This document shows, piece by piece, positions 24,365 to 34,669 of a stretch of DNA of 64,000 bases. The position numbers were made by a program, and so were the translations under genes. Each line of letters opens with the position of its first letter. Position 1 is the first letter of the stretch. Below the pieces are notes generated by a model, which did not search any database, had not been told where the DNA came from, and worked only from the letters and a program-made list of their open reading frames with translations. Origin of the DNA: Mogibacterium sp. (GTDB lineage Bacteria > Bacillota > Clostridia > Peptostreptococcales > Anaerovoracaceae); assembly GCA_017512145.1 (NCBI GenBank), contig JAFWHB010000032.1, positions 1-64,000 on the forward strand, given 5' to 3'.

Positions 24365-26396
24365 AAGATTCAGTCTTACAGATGACGTATCATCAATCAA
24401 GGGGATAGGAGGCAAGAAGAAACAGCTTCTTGCCTCTCTTGGCATTACTACTATTGAAGACCTTCTGAGCACTTTTCCTGTCAAGTATAAGGACAGGCGG
24501 AATGTTATCCCTGCGATCAGGGCAACTGATGACAGAGATACACTTGTAGCAGGCGAGCTCATCAAGGTCCAGCTGAGACCTATATCCGGGCACAGGACAA
24601 TCGTTGAATGCACTCTCAGGGATGAAAGCTGCATATTCGGCGCAGCTTTCTTTAATATGCCATATCTGAGGAAATCACTGTCTGTAGGAGCGACATACAT
24701 TCTCTTCGGCAAAATGCGCTATAGAAATGGCATGAAGATCTGGACTAATCCTGAGATGACAATGGCTGGCACCGAAAGAGATGTCAGAGGCATAGTTCCT
24801 GTGTACAGGAACACTCAGGGTGTGACGAGCGCCAACTTTACTAAATGGATAAGAACAGCACTCGAATCATCCGACCTCTCTTCAGACTGGATCGGCCGGG
24901 AGATCACAGAAGAACGAAGACTCTGCAGCAGGGAATTTGCTTTTCATAATATGCATTTTCCGGAGAGCGAGAAGCATTACAAGGCTGCAAGATACAGGAT
25001 GATATACGAGCAGCTGCTGAGATATCAGCTTGCTGTAAGACTTGCAAGACGTAATATCGAATCCGGTTCGGATGATGCATCTGTTCCTGACGCTTCTGTC
25101 AGGCCTTTCACTGATGCTCTTCCATTCACTCTTACGGAAGGCCAGAGAATGTGCATAGAAGACATCGAGAAGGATCTCGTGCAGAGAAGGCCGATGAACA
25201 GGCTCGTTCAGGGCGATGTCGGATGCGGCAAGACTGTGGTTGCTGAGGCTGCAATATTCAAATGTGCTGTATCAGGACTTCAGTCGGCAATGATGGCTCC
25301 GACAGAGATACTTGCAAGGCAGCATTATGAAAGACTCTCGGGAGATTTCGAACGATTCGGGATAAGGACATCTCTTCTTGTCAGCGGCATGAAGGCAGCG
25401 GAGCGAAGAGAGGTGCTCGCCGGAATAGCTGCGGGGAGCATTGACGTAGTTGTCGGAACTCATGCTTTGATCCAGAAGGATGTCATGTTCAATGAACTTG
25501 CTCTTGTCATAACAGACGAGCAGCACAGATTCGGAGTCAACCAGAGAAAACTCCTTGCCCGCAAGGGCCGCGGAGTCAATGTGTGCGTAATGTCAGCGAC
25601 GCCTATACCAAGGACTCTGGCAGCTACCGTCTTCGGCGACATGGATTTCAGTATTATCAGGACCAGACCGTCTGAACGCAAGAAGATCATCACACGTGCA
25701 CTGGAACCAGGCAGCAGAGAGCGGGCTTATACAGCTGTAAGGAAAGAACTCGAGCAGGGCAACAGGGCATATGTGATCGCACCGACCATAGACAGCGAGG
25801 ATGATGAGCTGGCTTCTGTAATGAGGCTGTATTCAGAGATACAGGACAAATTCAAAGGCTACAAGTCCGCTCTTCTTCACGGAAGACTGACCGGAGAAGA
25901 GAAGGAGTCCATAATGAATGACTTTGCCTCAGGCAGGATCCAGATTCTTGTCGCTACTGTCGTAATAGAAGTCGGGATCGATGTTCCGGAAGCAACCGTC
26001 ATAGTAATTGAGAACTCCGAAAGGTTTGGTCTTGCACAGCTGCATCAGCTGAGGGGAAGAGTCGGAAGAAGCAGCAGACAGTCTTACTGTTATCTGATCA
26101 ACTACAGCAAGTCAGAGACAGCGGTCGCAAGAGCCAGAGCAATGGCAGAGATAAGCGACGGCTTTGAAATAAGCGAAGTAGATTACAAACTGAGAGGCCC
26201 TGGTGATATAATGGGCACCATGCAGTCCGGTAATTACAGCAGGGATATCCTGACACTTTGCAGATATACTGATATACTTGAGGCAGCTATAGAGGATGCG
26301 GACAGGGTCATGGCAGATCCTGAGCTTGCAGATCTCAGATATGTAGAGAACTACATGGATCAGTCTGCTGAGGCAGACAATTCAGACATAATCTGA
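24357..26396 (+). CDS. recG: ATP-dependent DNA helicase RecG
   Basis: Reverses stalled replication forks and moves Holliday junctions. Residues 10-35 (SSIKGIGGKKKQLLASLGI) and the OB-fold wedge (about 60-150) bind branched DNA. The helicase core has Walker A GDVGCGKT from residue 286, TDEQHRFGVNQR (DEQH box), SATPIPRTLA, and the QLRGRVGRSSRQSYC motif VI. Length 679 is normal. It overlaps the Asp23 gene and is 15 nt from rsmD, forming an operon. Confidence 0.97.
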   Translation: MPERFSLTDDVSSIKGIGGKKKQLLASLGITTIEDLLSTFPVKYKDRRNVIPAIRATDDRDTLVAGELIKVQLRPISGHRTIVECTLRDESCIFGAAFFNMPYLRKSLSVGATYILFGKMRYRNGMKIWTNPEMTMAGTERDVRGIVPVYRNTQGVTSANFTKWIRTALESSDLSSDWIGREITEERRLCSREFAFHNMHFPESEKHYKAARYRMIYEQLLRYQLAVRLARRNIESGSDDASVPDASVRPFTDALPFTLTEGQRMCIEDIEKDLVQRRPMNRLVQGDVGCGKTVVAEAAIFKCAVSGLQSAMMAPTEILARQHYERLSGDFERFGIRTSLLVSGMKAAERREVLAGIAAGSIDVVVGTHALIQKDVMFNELALVITDEQHRFGVNQRKLLARKGRGVNVCVMSATPIPRTLAATVFGDMDFSIIRTRPSERKKIITRALEPGSRERAYTAVRKELEQGNRAYVIAPTIDSEDDELASVMRLYSEIQDKFKGYKSALLHGRLTGEEKESIMNDFASGRIQILVATVVIEVGIDVPEATVIVIENSERFGLAQLHQLRGRVGRSSRQSYCYLINYSKSETAVARARAMAEISDGFEISEVDYKLRGPGDIMGTMQSGNYSRDILTLCRYTDILEAAIEDADRVMADPELADLRYVENYMDQSAEADNSDII

Positions 26397-26411
26397 CAGG
26401 AGATATATATA

Positions 26412-26951
26412 ATGAAGATAACATCTGGCGAATATAAATACAGGAATATCGAGATCCCCCGCGGGATCAGACCAACCACAGAGAAGGTCAGAGAGGCTGT
26501 TTTCAGCATGATCAGGGAATGGATCCCGGGAGGCGTTATTCTTGATCTCTTTGCCGGGAGCGGAGCCATGGGACTTGAGGCGCTCTCAAGGGGAGCTGAT
26601 AAGTGCTATTTCTGCGAATCAAACAGGCAGAATTTCAAGGTTCTTCTCGGTAATATCGCCAATTGCAATGCCGGCAGCAAATCCCAGCCATACAATTGTG
26701 ACTTCAGATCTGCGATAGGAAGGGTCAGCGACAAGCTCGATGCTGTCATAATGGATCCTCCTTATGAACAGGTAGAGTACTATGGTGAGGCAATGCAGCT
26801 TCTGCAGGATAACGGGCTCCTCGACGAGGGAAGTATAGTAGTTGCAGAGCATCTCTACGATAATCCGTTATCTGACACCTATGGCAGATTGACCCGTATC
26901 AAAGAAAAAAAATACGGTACAATAGGTGTTGATGTATACATTTATGAGTGA
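26412..26951 (+). CDS. rsmD: 16S rRNA (guanine966-N2)-methyltransferase RsmD
   Basis: Methylates G966 of 16S rRNA with SAM. LDLFAGSGAMGLEALSRG (about residues 43-60) is the SAM-binding loop and MDPPYEQ near residue 116 is the amino-methyltransferase catalytic motif. The start ATG 26412 follows AGGAGATATATA. The length of 179 is standard. It is followed closely by coaD, the usual bacterial pairing. Confidence 0.95.
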   Translation: MKITSGEYKYRNIEIPRGIRPTTEKVREAVFSMIREWIPGGVILDLFAGSGAMGLEALSRGADKCYFCESNRQNFKVLLGNIANCNAGSKSQPYNCDFRSAIGRVSDKLDAVIMDPPYEQVEYYGEAMQLLQDNGLLDEGSIVVAEHLYDNPLSDTYGRLTRIKEKKYGTIGVDVYIYE

Positions 26952-26982
26952 TTTGTTGCGAGTGTGAGCTTTTTTATGCTAC
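26952..26982 (+). promoter_or_regulatory. Possible promoter of coaD
   Basis: TTGCGA (about 26953), 18 nt, TACACT (about 26977) between rsmD and coaD. It may add to readthrough from recG. Confidence 0.3.
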
Positions 26983-27010
26983 ACTTGACTCTGTAAAGGA
27001 ATCTTCAGAA

Positions 27011-27499
27011 ATGGAAAGAAAAGCTTTATACGCAGGATCATTTGATCCGATTACCAACGGACACCTGAATATCATCGAGAGAGCGGCAGGAATTTATGAT
27101 TCATTAACTGTCGCGATTGTAGTGAATCCGAATAAGAAAGGATTCTTCACGATAGATGAGAGACTGGAGATCGTCCGTATGGTCACCGAGCATATACCTA
27201 ATGTCTGTGTCGACAAATTCAGCGGACTGCTGGCGGACTATGTCAATGAGAATGGCTTTGCTGCAGTAGTCAGAGGACTCAGAGCTACAACTGACTTTGA
27301 GAACGAGCTGCAGATGGCACAGATGAATGCAAGGTTGTTTGAGGGGGATACTGAGACTATCTTTCTCATGACAGATCCTAAGTATTCATTTATCAGTTCA
27401 AGCATCATCAAGGAAGTTGCATCTCTCGGAGGGAGCGTTGATGAGCTTGTGCCGGACTATGTCATTAAGAGGATAAGAGATAAATTGCAGGAGGAATAA
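27011..27499 (+). CDS. coaD: Phosphopantetheine adenylyltransferase
   Basis: Forms dephospho-CoA from 4'-phosphopantetheine and ATP, the penultimate step of CoA synthesis. GSFDPITNGHLNII (residues 9-22) contains the (H/T)xGH nucleotidyl-transferase motif, RGLRATTDFENELQMAQMN binds substrate and ISSSIIKE is the C-terminal nucleotide-binding motif. I chose ATG 27011, which gives the standard 162 residues; the open frame extends upstream to 26948 without a better start. Spacing to the next gene is 2 nt. Confidence 0.96.
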   Translation: MERKALYAGSFDPITNGHLNIIERAAGIYDSLTVAIVVNPNKKGFFTIDERLEIVRMVTEHIPNVCVDKFSGLLADYVNENGFAAVVRGLRATTDFENELQMAQMNARLFEGDTETIFLMTDPKYSFISSSIIKEVASLGGSVDELVPDYVIKRIRDKLQEE

Positions 27500-27501
27500 C
27501 C

Positions 27502-28071
27502 ATGAGTGATGACAGCATCAAAATTATGTCGCTTCTTGACGAGCTTGAAGAACTTATCGCATCATCAGGCAAGATGCCATTTTCAGAGAAAGGTATCATT
27601 GACCTCGATGTAGCTCAGAAGATCATCGAAGATATGAGACTCAACCTTCCGAGAGACATCCAGCAGGCTAGATGGCTCGGTCAGGAGAAGGACCGCATCA
27701 TCAATGATGCTAAAAGAGAGTACAACAGAATGATCAATGAGGCTAAGGATCAGGTAGAGTATCTCGTCAACAATAACAGTATCTATAAGGATGCGCAGAA
27801 GAGAGCAGATGCTATCCTCAAGGAAGCAGAGAGCCACGCTAACTACATGAAGTACAGATCATATGAGTATATCGATCAGCTTCTGTATGATATGCAGACA
27901 GATATCGCAAGCGTTGGCAATCAATATATCCAGCCAATGACTGATTACTTTGCAGAGATGCTCAACAACATCAACTCCAGAGTCAATCAGAATCGTCAGG
28001 AGATGAAGACTCTTGCAGAGAGAGTTCAGCTTGGCGAGTCGGCAGAGGCTCCTGAGAAGACTGCTGAATAG
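27502..28071 (+). CDS. Coiled-coil protein, ATPase-stalk/DivIVA-like, unknown role
   Basis: The 189 residues are mostly long helix (QEKDRIINDAKREYNRMINEAKDQVEYLV, DAQKRADAILKEAES), with no membrane segment or known catalytic motif. Proteins like this follow coaD in several clostridia and are often labelled as ATP synthase subunit B/E-like because of the coiled coil alone. The start at 27502 is 2 nt after coaD with GGAGGAATAACC. A role in cell shape or division would suit DivIVA-like proteins, but the sequence does not show it. Confidence 0.6.
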   Translation: MSDDSIKIMSLLDELEELIASSGKMPFSEKGIIDLDVAQKIIEDMRLNLPRDIQQARWLGQEKDRIINDAKREYNRMINEAKDQVEYLVNNNSIYKDAQKRADAILKEAESHANYMKYRSYEYIDQLLYDMQTDIASVGNQYIQPMTDYFAEMLNNINSRVNQNRQEMKTLAERVQLGESAEAPEKTAE

Positions 28072-28099
28072 TGTCCTGTATTCAAGAATCTGATGCTAA

Positions 28100-28130
28100 G
28101 GGTCTGCAGCATCCGCCGCAGGCCCTTTTT
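28100..28130 (+). terminator. Terminator after coaD operon
   Basis: GGGTCTGC (28100-28107) pairs with GCAGGCCC (28118-28125), followed by TTTTT. Confidence 0.75.
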
Positions 28131-28159
28131 CCGTAAATTGAAGTTCGTCAGGAGATGAT

Positions 28160-29389
28160 ATGAGAGCAACAGGGATAGTAGCTGAATTCAATCCTCTTCA
28201 TAATGGTCATGTCTACTGCATGGAGCAGGCAAGAAGTATAACTGGTGCCGATGCTCTTGTTGTTGCTATGAGCGGGAATTTTGTTCAGCGTGGGGAGCCC
28301 GCCATCCTTGACAAATGGACCAGAGCCGGGCTTGCTCTTGAATGCGGTGCTGATCTGGTGGTGGAGATACCGGCCCTATACTGCCTCGGTAATGCCGGTC
28401 AGTATGCAGATGCAGGCGTTCGTGTGCTTGAGGCACTTGGCAAAGTGGATCATCTGGTCTTCGGCAGTGAGTGCGGCAATACAGAGCTCCTTACACGGAT
28501 CGTAGAATTCTTCAGGGAACATGCAGAGCAGATAGAACATGAAAAGTCTGATCTCAGAGACAAGCGGTTCAGTTATCCTGCAGCTACAGAGAAGGCTTAT
28601 GCTGCGGTAAGAGAGCAGTATCGTACTGAAGGCGAATCTGACGAAGATCTGGAGAGAGAACTCAAGGTCCTCAGGAGCTCCAATGATATTCTGGCTCTTG
28701 AATATATCGCCAGCTGCAGGTCGGCAAGGCCTCATGCCATCAGGAGAGAAGGCGCTCTCTACAGCGATCCGCTGGATGAGAAATTCAAATATCAGAGCGC
28801 GACATCTCTCAGAGCCTGGGCCCTTGATGGGAGGGATATCAGCAGATATGTTCCTGAATGCACCTCTAAGGCACTTTCAGAGATCCATATCACCGGTCCT
28901 GACACCGATAAATGGCATGATGCCCTCAGGTACGCTGTAATGATGACAGCATCTGATGATATCGAAGACTGTCCTTCAGGTGGTGAAGGCCTTGCGAATC
29001 TAATGAAGTCATCGGTATATGACTCATATTCGTGGACCAAGCTTGCAAGACTGGTCAAATCCCGGAGATATACATTTACGAGGATCATGAGACTCTGTGC
29101 TCAGGTGCTGCTTGGCATAAGAAGGGCTGAATTTGATGAAATCCAGCCTGGTTATATAAGAGTGCTCGGATTCAATGATACCGGACGGAAGCTGCTTTCT
29201 GAGATCCGTAAAGATGAATCAAACGATCTTCCTGTCATAACGAATATCAGCAAATCCATCAGAAAGCTCGGAGATCAGGAAAGAAAGCTCCTGGAGCTTG
29301 ATATCCATGCTGCGGATATATATAATCTCATGACAGGCAGAGATATGAAGAAGGAGAGCGAGTATGTCCGCAATCCTGTGATACTCTGA
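28160..29389 (+). CDS. tmcAL: tRNA(Met) cytidine acetate ligase TmcAL
   Basis: Acetylates cytidine 34 of elongator tRNA-Met using acetate and ATP. GIVAEFNPLHNGH (residues 5-17) holds the nucleotidyl-transferase HxGH motif and SGNFVQRGEPA follows, as in YlbM. Length 409 fits. GGAGATGAT precedes ATG 28160. It lies downstream of a terminator, and its 3' end faces the tRNA-Pro gene on the other strand. Confidence 0.93.
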   Translation: MRATGIVAEFNPLHNGHVYCMEQARSITGADALVVAMSGNFVQRGEPAILDKWTRAGLALECGADLVVEIPALYCLGNAGQYADAGVRVLEALGKVDHLVFGSECGNTELLTRIVEFFREHAEQIEHEKSDLRDKRFSYPAATEKAYAAVREQYRTEGESDEDLERELKVLRSSNDILALEYIASCRSARPHAIRREGALYSDPLDEKFKYQSATSLRAWALDGRDISRYVPECTSKALSEIHITGPDTDKWHDALRYAVMMTASDDIEDCPSGGEGLANLMKSSVYDSYSWTKLARLVKSRRYTFTRIMRLCAQVLLGIRRAEFDEIQPGYIRVLGFNDTGRKLLSEIRKDESNDLPVITNISKSIRKLGDQERKLLELDIHAADIYNLMTGRDMKKESEYVRNPVIL

Positions 29390-29428
29390 AGACAAGAAAA
29401 AAGGTCCTGCATTACTGCAGAACCTATA

Positions 29429-29505
29429 TGGTCGGGGTGACGAGATTTGAACACGCGACCTCTTCGTCCCGAACGAAGCGCTCTACCAAGCTGAGCCACA
29501 CCCCG
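29429..29505 (-). tRNA. tRNA-Pro (anticodon CGG)
   Basis: Read on the minus strand from 29505 to 29429. The acceptor stem CGGGGTG pairs with CACCCCG; the D-arm is GCTCAGCTTGGTAGAGC; the anticodon stem CTTCG/CGAAG encloses TTCGGGA, so the anticodon is CGG; the T-arm contains GTTCAAATC. The 3' CCA is encoded in the genome. It is the only RNA gene I can find in the window. Confidence 0.92.
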
Positions 29506-29598
29506 GCGCGTATATATAAGATAACTCTAAAGATTTTCGATTGCAAGTCTTTTGTTAAAGTTTTTTCAAATAGACATAAAGAAAACTTCAGAAAGCCG

Positions 29599-29627
29599 TT
29601 GACAACTAGTTGCCCGATGAATATAAT
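29599..29627 (+). promoter_or_regulatory. Consensus promoter of rpmF
   Basis: TTGACA (29599-29604), 17-nt spacer, TATAAT (29622-29627), both perfect. Confidence 0.9.
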
Positions 29628-29681
29628 GAATCGGTGCGACGAGCTAATTATTAACATTAAACATATAAGGAGGTGTCGACA

Positions 29682-29861
29682 GTGGCAGTACCTAAGAGGA
29701 AAACATCACAGGCTAAGACAAGCGGCAGAAAGGCTGCAAACATGAAGAAGAGCATTACCGGACTTTCGATCTGTCCTCAGTGCCATGAGCCAAAGCTTCC
29801 ACACAGAGTATGTCCTAACTGCGGTTATTACGACGGCAAGGACGTTGTAAACGCTCAGTAA
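29682..29861 (+). CDS. rpmF: 50S ribosomal protein L32
   Basis: Large-subunit protein. [18 protein letters not shown] is the family N-terminus and [17 protein letters not shown] gives the zinc ribbon. The start is GTG 29682 with AAGGAGGTG upstream; another GTG at 29673 sits in the Shine-Dalgarno. The 59 residues are typical. The YceD (DUF177) gene that usually precedes rpmF is absent: upstream there is only a consensus promoter and then the tRNA. Confidence 0.95.
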   Translation: MAVPKRKTSQAKTSGRKAANMKKSITGLSICPQCHEPKLPHRVCPNCGYYDGKDVVNAQ

Positions 29862-29891
29862 TAAATTTCAGAAGCCTATATGATGGAAAGG

Positions 29892-29919
29892 GTGCAAGCC
29901 ACAGGCTTGCACTGTTTTT
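29892..29919 (+). terminator. Terminator after rpmF
   Basis: GTGCAAGCC (29892-29900), ACA, GGCTTGCAC (29904-29912), then TGTTTTT. Confidence 0.85.
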
Positions 29920-29933
29920 ATGTCAGAAAAACG

Positions 29934-29961
29934 TTACAATTTCAACATATTGTAGTATAAT
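29934..29961 (+). promoter_or_regulatory. Promoter of ftsK
   Basis: TTACAA (29934-29939), 16-nt spacer, TATAAT (29956-29961). Confidence 0.6.
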
Positions 29962-30034
29962 AAATTGGTTAAACACACTATAGAGTGATATGCCTAATGA
30001 AGTAACACCGATAATACATTAACAGGAGTGTTTG

Positions 30035-33000
30035 ATGGCTAACAATACAAATACCAAACGCGGACCGGGCAGACCGCCCAGGAGCAAGAACAAACCTAAG
30101 AATAGCAGTCAGAGCTCTGCGAAGAGCCAGCAGCAGGCTGTTACTCCTGAACAGATAAGGCAGGAGCGTATCGCCAGAATGCAGGCTGAATATGACAGAG
30201 ACAGGCGCAATGTTGATGTTATCTGGAGCATCACATTATTTGCCCTGGGCCTCTTTCTGTTCTTCACTGTAGTTATGGATACAACCGGCTCGTTCGGAAT
30301 GAAGGTACATGACATATGCCTGGGCCTCTTCGGCTTCATGGCAATGGTGCTGCCTTTCATGGTGATCCTGTTTGCTATTCTCCTGTTCGCCCGCAAGCTG
30401 CAGCATATCGGAGGAAGAACGATAGCATTCAGCATACTGATCTTCATCAATATGTGCATTCTGAATTCCTACAGATTCATTGATGAGACTAATCTCGTCT
30501 TCAATCTTCCGACCATAGCGCAATACTATGTCAATGGAGTGAACGGAGATGACGGCGGAGTTTTCGGAATGGTATTCGGCTCCATACTTGTCAAATTCTT
30601 CGGCAAGCCGGGACTTCTCATAATTGCATCTGCGACACTTCTCATCTCGATCTTCCTTGTTGCTAATTCACCGATCTCGAGATTCTTCAACAACATGGTG
30701 AATAAGATGGAGAAGAGAAGGATCATGAGGGAGATGGAAGAGGCTGAAATGGCCAAGGTCCAGATGGCTGTAGCCAAGACTGCAACTCCGGGGGCTGATC
30801 CACGCACAGGTATTGCACCGGGAAGAGTAACTGATGAATCTGACTACACCATTGTTGAGCCTCAGCAGGGTAAGTCGCTATGGAAATCCATCCTTAATGG
30901 TATTGCCAAGAATGATGAACCTGATGAGATCCCACCGGTCAAGGCAAGCAACCAGCCTGCCCGTGCAGATCAGGGAAGGGCCGTAATAGTAGACAGAGCA
31001 CCTGCATCTGCTCCTAAGGCTCCTGAGATCTCATCTCCTGAACAAGTCAGCAAGGGCGGCATGGATCTGGATAATCTTCCTGAGCAGAAGGATAATTCAG
31101 TCATGGAGCTTGTTAACAGGGATACTCTCTTCGGCAGGCTCACACGCAAGCTCACAGGCAAGCAGACTGATGAGATGAAATATGACGACGATGATGATGC
31201 CGATTACGGTTATCCTGGAAGACGTGTGACCAAGAAGGAAGAGCCTGCTGCCTCAACATCAGGACTCAGGCCGGCAGATCAGGCAGAGCCTCCAAAGCGT
31301 CAGTATCAGAACAGAAGCTACGGCCTCGGAGATCCTGATGATGTTGGTCACTCCGGCTCCTATGGCCTGATGGGCACAAGGAAGCAGAGCACCGGAACCG
31401 GCCTTGAAGATGTCTCTTCTGCAGCCGGAAATGCTGCAGGCGCAGGAATCGCTTCCAGACGTGCTATGCGTCAGACAGATACAGTTAAGGAAGAGACTCC
31501 TAAGGTAACTAAGAAATCCTCTGCATCAGATAATGCAGGTACCTTGGCAGCTAAGCCTGCTAAGCCTGCACCTGAGACTCCTGAGGATAAGGCCGAGATG
31601 GATAAGGATGATGCAGCACTTGCTGAGAGCTTCAATGCTCAGGCAGATGATGTTTCATATGAACTTCCGCCTGTAAGCCTCCTCAAGAAGCCTACAGGGC
31701 CGCGTCAGATGATGTCTGACTATCAGCTCGAGCAGAAGGCGGATCTTCTCGAGAAGACTCTCAATGACTTTGGCGTAGATGCCAAGGTGCTGACAGTAAC
31801 ACAGGGCGCCTCAGTAACAAGATACGAGGTCCAGCCTGCTACAGGTGTCAAGGTCTCGAGCATCACAAGACTTCAGGACGATATCGCCCTCAACCTCAGA
31901 GCCAAGACCATACGTATCGAGGCTCCGATTCCGGGCAAAGCAGCCGTTGGTATCGAGGTCGAGAATGACAAGCCGTCACCGGTACTCATCAGAGAACTTA
32001 TAGAATCTGACGAGTTCATGGAGGCCAAGTCCAGACTTTCATTTGTTGTTGGTAAAGACATTTCCGGCAACAATATAATTGCTAACCTCAAGGACATGCC
32101 GCATCTTCTGATCGCAGGTGCGACAGGTTCAGGTAAGTCTGTGTGCATCAATACGATCATCACAAGCTTCCTCTATAAGGCTAAGCCGTCAGAGCTCAAG
32201 CTCATCATGATCGACCCTAAGGTCGTAGAGCTTGCCAACTACAACGGGATCCCGCATATGCTGACCCCTGTAGTAACAGATGCGCGCAAGGCTTCAAGAG
32301 CTCTTGCTATCGCTGTGGAGGAGATGGATAAGAGATACGAGCTCTTCGCCAAGGAGGGCGTCAAGGATCTTGAATCCTATAATGAGCTGATGATTGCTAA
32401 TCATGAGCGCCAGAACTGCAAGCCTCAGGTAGTTATCATTATCGATGAGCTTGCCGATCTGATGATGGCTGCTCCTTCAGAGGTCGAGAACTCGATCTGC
32501 CGTCTGGCTCAGAAGGCAAGAGCAGCAGGCATGCACCTCATCGTAGCTACTCAGAGACCGTCTGTAGATGTCGTAACAGGACTTATCAAGGCGAATATTC
32601 CATCCAGAATCGCATTCAGCGTAGCTTCGCAGTTCGACTCAAGAACTATTCTTGACATGGCAGGCGCAGAGAAGCTGCTCGGTAAGGGCGATATGCTCTT
32701 CTCGCCTGTAGGCTCCAACAAGCCTTACAGAGTTCAGGGACCGTATATTTCGGACAGCGAGACTGAGAAAGTCATCAAGTTCGTCAAGAAAGAAGGCGGC
32801 GGCCCGGTATATGACGAGGAACTAAAGAGTGCGATCGATAATGCTGACAAGAAGTCCTCATCAGAACCGCAGGATGAGCTGACAGATGATGCCATCGCAT
32901 TCATCCTCAAGTCCAAGCAGGCCTCTGTATCAATGCTTCAGAGAAGATTCAGGATTGGATACAACAGAGCTGCAAGGATCATCGATGAGATCGAAGAGAA

Positions 33001-33319
33001 GGGCATTATAGGTCCTTCAGACGGCTCCAGACCAAGACAGGTACTCGTGACTGAGGACGAATATTATAACGGCGGTTCAAATGCTGCAGGAGCAGATGAA
33101 CAATACGAAGTGGATCCTCAGAGAATGGCTGAGATCGAATCTGCAGTAACAGGCAAGCCTCATATGAATCTGGTTGCGAACCAGCCTAAGAGCGAACCGG
33201 AACCTGTGACTGAACAAGTCAGCGAGGAGCGCGTCAATTCAGCAGTTGATTACTTTAACTCTCTTCCTGAGAGTGTAAGAAGACAGATTTTAGATGCAGA
33301 TCATCATTACGATGACTGA
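30035..33319 (+). CDS. ftsK: DNA translocase FtsK/SpoIIIE
   Basis: Membrane-bound pump that clears chromosome DNA from the closing septum. Four membrane helices lie within residues 50-215, followed by a long acidic, Pro/Ala-rich linker (about 230-540). The motor has the Walker A GATGSGKS from residue 695, Walker [14 protein letters not shown], and a C-terminal gamma winged helix ([21 protein letters not shown]) that reads KOPS/SRS sequences. I chose ATG 30035 over TTG 30032 because AGGAG lies 9 nt upstream. Length 1,094 is longer than SpoIIIE because of the linker. Confidence 0.95.
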   Translation: MANNTNTKRGPGRPPRSKNKPKNSSQSSAKSQQQAVTPEQIRQERIARMQAEYDRDRRNVDVIWSITLFALGLFLFFTVVMDTTGSFGMKVHDICLGLFGFMAMVLPFMVILFAILLFARKLQHIGGRTIAFSILIFINMCILNSYRFIDETNLVFNLPTIAQYYVNGVNGDDGGVFGMVFGSILVKFFGKPGLLIIASATLLISIFLVANSPISRFFNNMVNKMEKRRIMREMEEAEMAKVQMAVAKTATPGADPRTGIAPGRVTDESDYTIVEPQQGKSLWKSILNGIAKNDEPDEIPPVKASNQPARADQGRAVIVDRAPASAPKAPEISSPEQVSKGGMDLDNLPEQKDNSVMELVNRDTLFGRLTRKLTGKQTDEMKYDDDDDADYGYPGRRVTKKEEPAASTSGLRPADQAEPPKRQYQNRSYGLGDPDDVGHSGSYGLMGTRKQSTGTGLEDVSSAAGNAAGAGIASRRAMRQTDTVKEETPKVTKKSSASDNAGTLAAKPAKPAPETPEDKAEMDKDDAALAESFNAQADDVSYELPPVSLLKKPTGPRQMMSDYQLEQKADLLEKTLNDFGVDAKVLTVTQGASVTRYEVQPATGVKVSSITRLQDDIALNLRAKTIRIEAPIPGKAAVGIEVENDKPSPVLIRELIESDEFMEAKSRLSFVVGKDISGNNIIANLKDMPHLLIAGATGSGKSVCINTIITSFLYKAKPSELKLIMIDPKVVELANYNGIPHMLTPVVTDARKASRALAIAVEEMDKRYELFAKEGVKDLESYNELMIANHERQNCKPQVVIIIDELADLMMAAPSEVENSICRLAQKARAAGMHLIVATQRPSVDVVTGLIKANIPSRIAFSVASQFDSRTILDMAGAEKLLGKGDMLFSPVGSNKPYRVQGPYISDSETEKVIKFVKKEGGGPVYDEELKSAIDNADKKSSSEPQDELTDDAIAFILKSKQASVSMLQRRFRIGYNRAARIIDEIEEKGIIGPSDGSRPRQVLVTEDEYYNGGSNAAGADEQYEVDPQRMAEIESAVTGKPHMNLVANQPKSEPEPVTEQVSEERVNSAVDYFNSLPESVRRQILDADHHYDD

Positions 33320-33346
33320 TACTGCACCAAGAGCAAATAGTATAGT

Positions 33347-34669
33347 ATGAAGAGAATTTACATTGATACACTTGGCTGTGCCAAGAATGAATATGACTCA
33401 CAGATGCTTGCAGCCTCTCTCCTCGAAAGAGGCTGCAGCCTGGTTTATGATCCACAGGAGGCGGACATCATGATCGTCAACACCTGTGGCTTTATTGAGG
33501 ATGCCAAGAAAGAATCCATAGAACGAATCTTTGAGCTGGCAGATGAGAAAGGCCGTGACATGAAGCTCGTAGTCACAGGATGCCTCTCGGAGAGATATCA
33601 CAAAGAACTCGCCGAAGAGATGCCGGAAGTTGACATGTTCTTCGGAGTCAATGATTATGATGATCTGCCGGATATACTGCTGTCAGACGACAGAGAATGG
33701 AATGAGAGCAGCGACAGAGTAGGCAGTAATCTCGACGATCTCAGATACAGAGTCAGAGAGCTCAGCGAAGGTTCTTATTACGGATATCTCAAGATAGCAG
33801 AAGGCTGCAACAATGCCTGCAGCTTCTGCGCGATTCCTTCGATTCGCGGACCTTACAGGTCCAAGCGCATCGAAGACTGCATCCGCGAGGCTAAGGACAT
33901 GGCGGATGCAGGGATCAGGGAACTGATCCTTATCGCGCAGGATACATCGCAGTACGGCAGGGACCTGTACGGCGAGATAAGACTGCCGGAGCTCCTTCAC
34001 GAGCTTTGCCGTATAGACGGGATAGAATGGATCAGGCTCATGTATGTTTACGATAATGGTATTACAGACCAGCTGATCGACACCATCGCAAGCGAGCCTA
34101 AGATCTGCAAATACATCGATATGCCAATCCAGCACATAGCTGATCCTGTTCTGCACCGCATGAGAAGACAGTCCACGGGGGCATCTATCAGGGCAGCAAT
34201 AACCAAGCTGAGAGACAGGATTCCTGAAGTGCATATCAGAACTACGCTTCTTGTGGGTTTTCCGGGAGAGACTGAGGACGACATCAGCGAACTTCTGGAT
34301 TTCATCGATACAATGAAGATAGACAGGGTCGGAGCATTCGCCTTCTCAGACGAAGAAGGAACTCCGTCATTCGATTTGGACGGCAAGCTTGACGAAGAGA
34401 CCAAACAGTCAAGACGCGACCTTGTCATGAAGCATCAGCTCAGAGTCAGTGAAGAGCTGAATGAACACAAGATCGGAAGAGTATACGAAGTCATTACTGA
34501 TGAGCAGGTTGATGAAGGCGTATACTGCGGAAGAACAAGATACGATTCTCCTGAGATAGACTGCGAAGTAACATTCTCAAGCAGCCGCGAGCTCGTTCCG
34601 GGAGATATTGTCAAAGTAAGAATAGATAACGCTTATGAATATGACCTTGAAGGGGAGGAAGTATTATGA
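33347..34669 (+). CDS. rimO: Ribosomal protein S12 methylthiotransferase RimO
   Basis: Radical SAM enzyme that methylthiolates an Asp of ribosomal protein S12. The N-terminal MTTase domain has Cys residues in TLGCAKNEYDS, NTCGFIEDAK and TGCLSERY for an auxiliary cluster; CNNACSFCAIP is the radical SAM motif; a TRAM domain ends the protein. Length 440 is usual. The ribosome binding site is weak. It overlaps pgsA by 4 nt (ATGA), linking RNA/protein modification to lipid synthesis in one operon. Confidence 0.95.
   Translation: MKRIYIDTLGCAKNEYDSQMLAASLLERGCSLVYDPQEADIMIVNTCGFIEDAKKESIERIFELADEKGRDMKLVVTGCLSERYHKELAEEMPEVDMFFGVNDYDDLPDILLSDDREWNESSDRVGSNLDDLRYRVRELSEGSYYGYLKIAEGCNNACSFCAIPSIRGPYRSKRIEDCIREAKDMADAGIRELILIAQDTSQYGRDLYGEIRLPELLHELCRIDGIEWIRLMYVYDNGITDQLIDTIASEPKICKYIDMPIQHIADPVLHRMRRQSTGASIRAAITKLRDRIPEVHIRTTLLVGFPGETEDDISELLDFIDTMKIDRVGAFAFSDEEGTPSFDLDGKLDEETKQSRRDLVMKHQLRVSEELNEHKIGRVYEVITDEQVDEGVYCGRTRYDSPEIDCEVTFSSSRELVPGDIVKVRIDNAYEYDLEGEEVL

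Noticed and set aside
33683..34234. 183-residue minus-strand frame
   Set aside because: Antisense to rimO, no recognisable domain or start signal.
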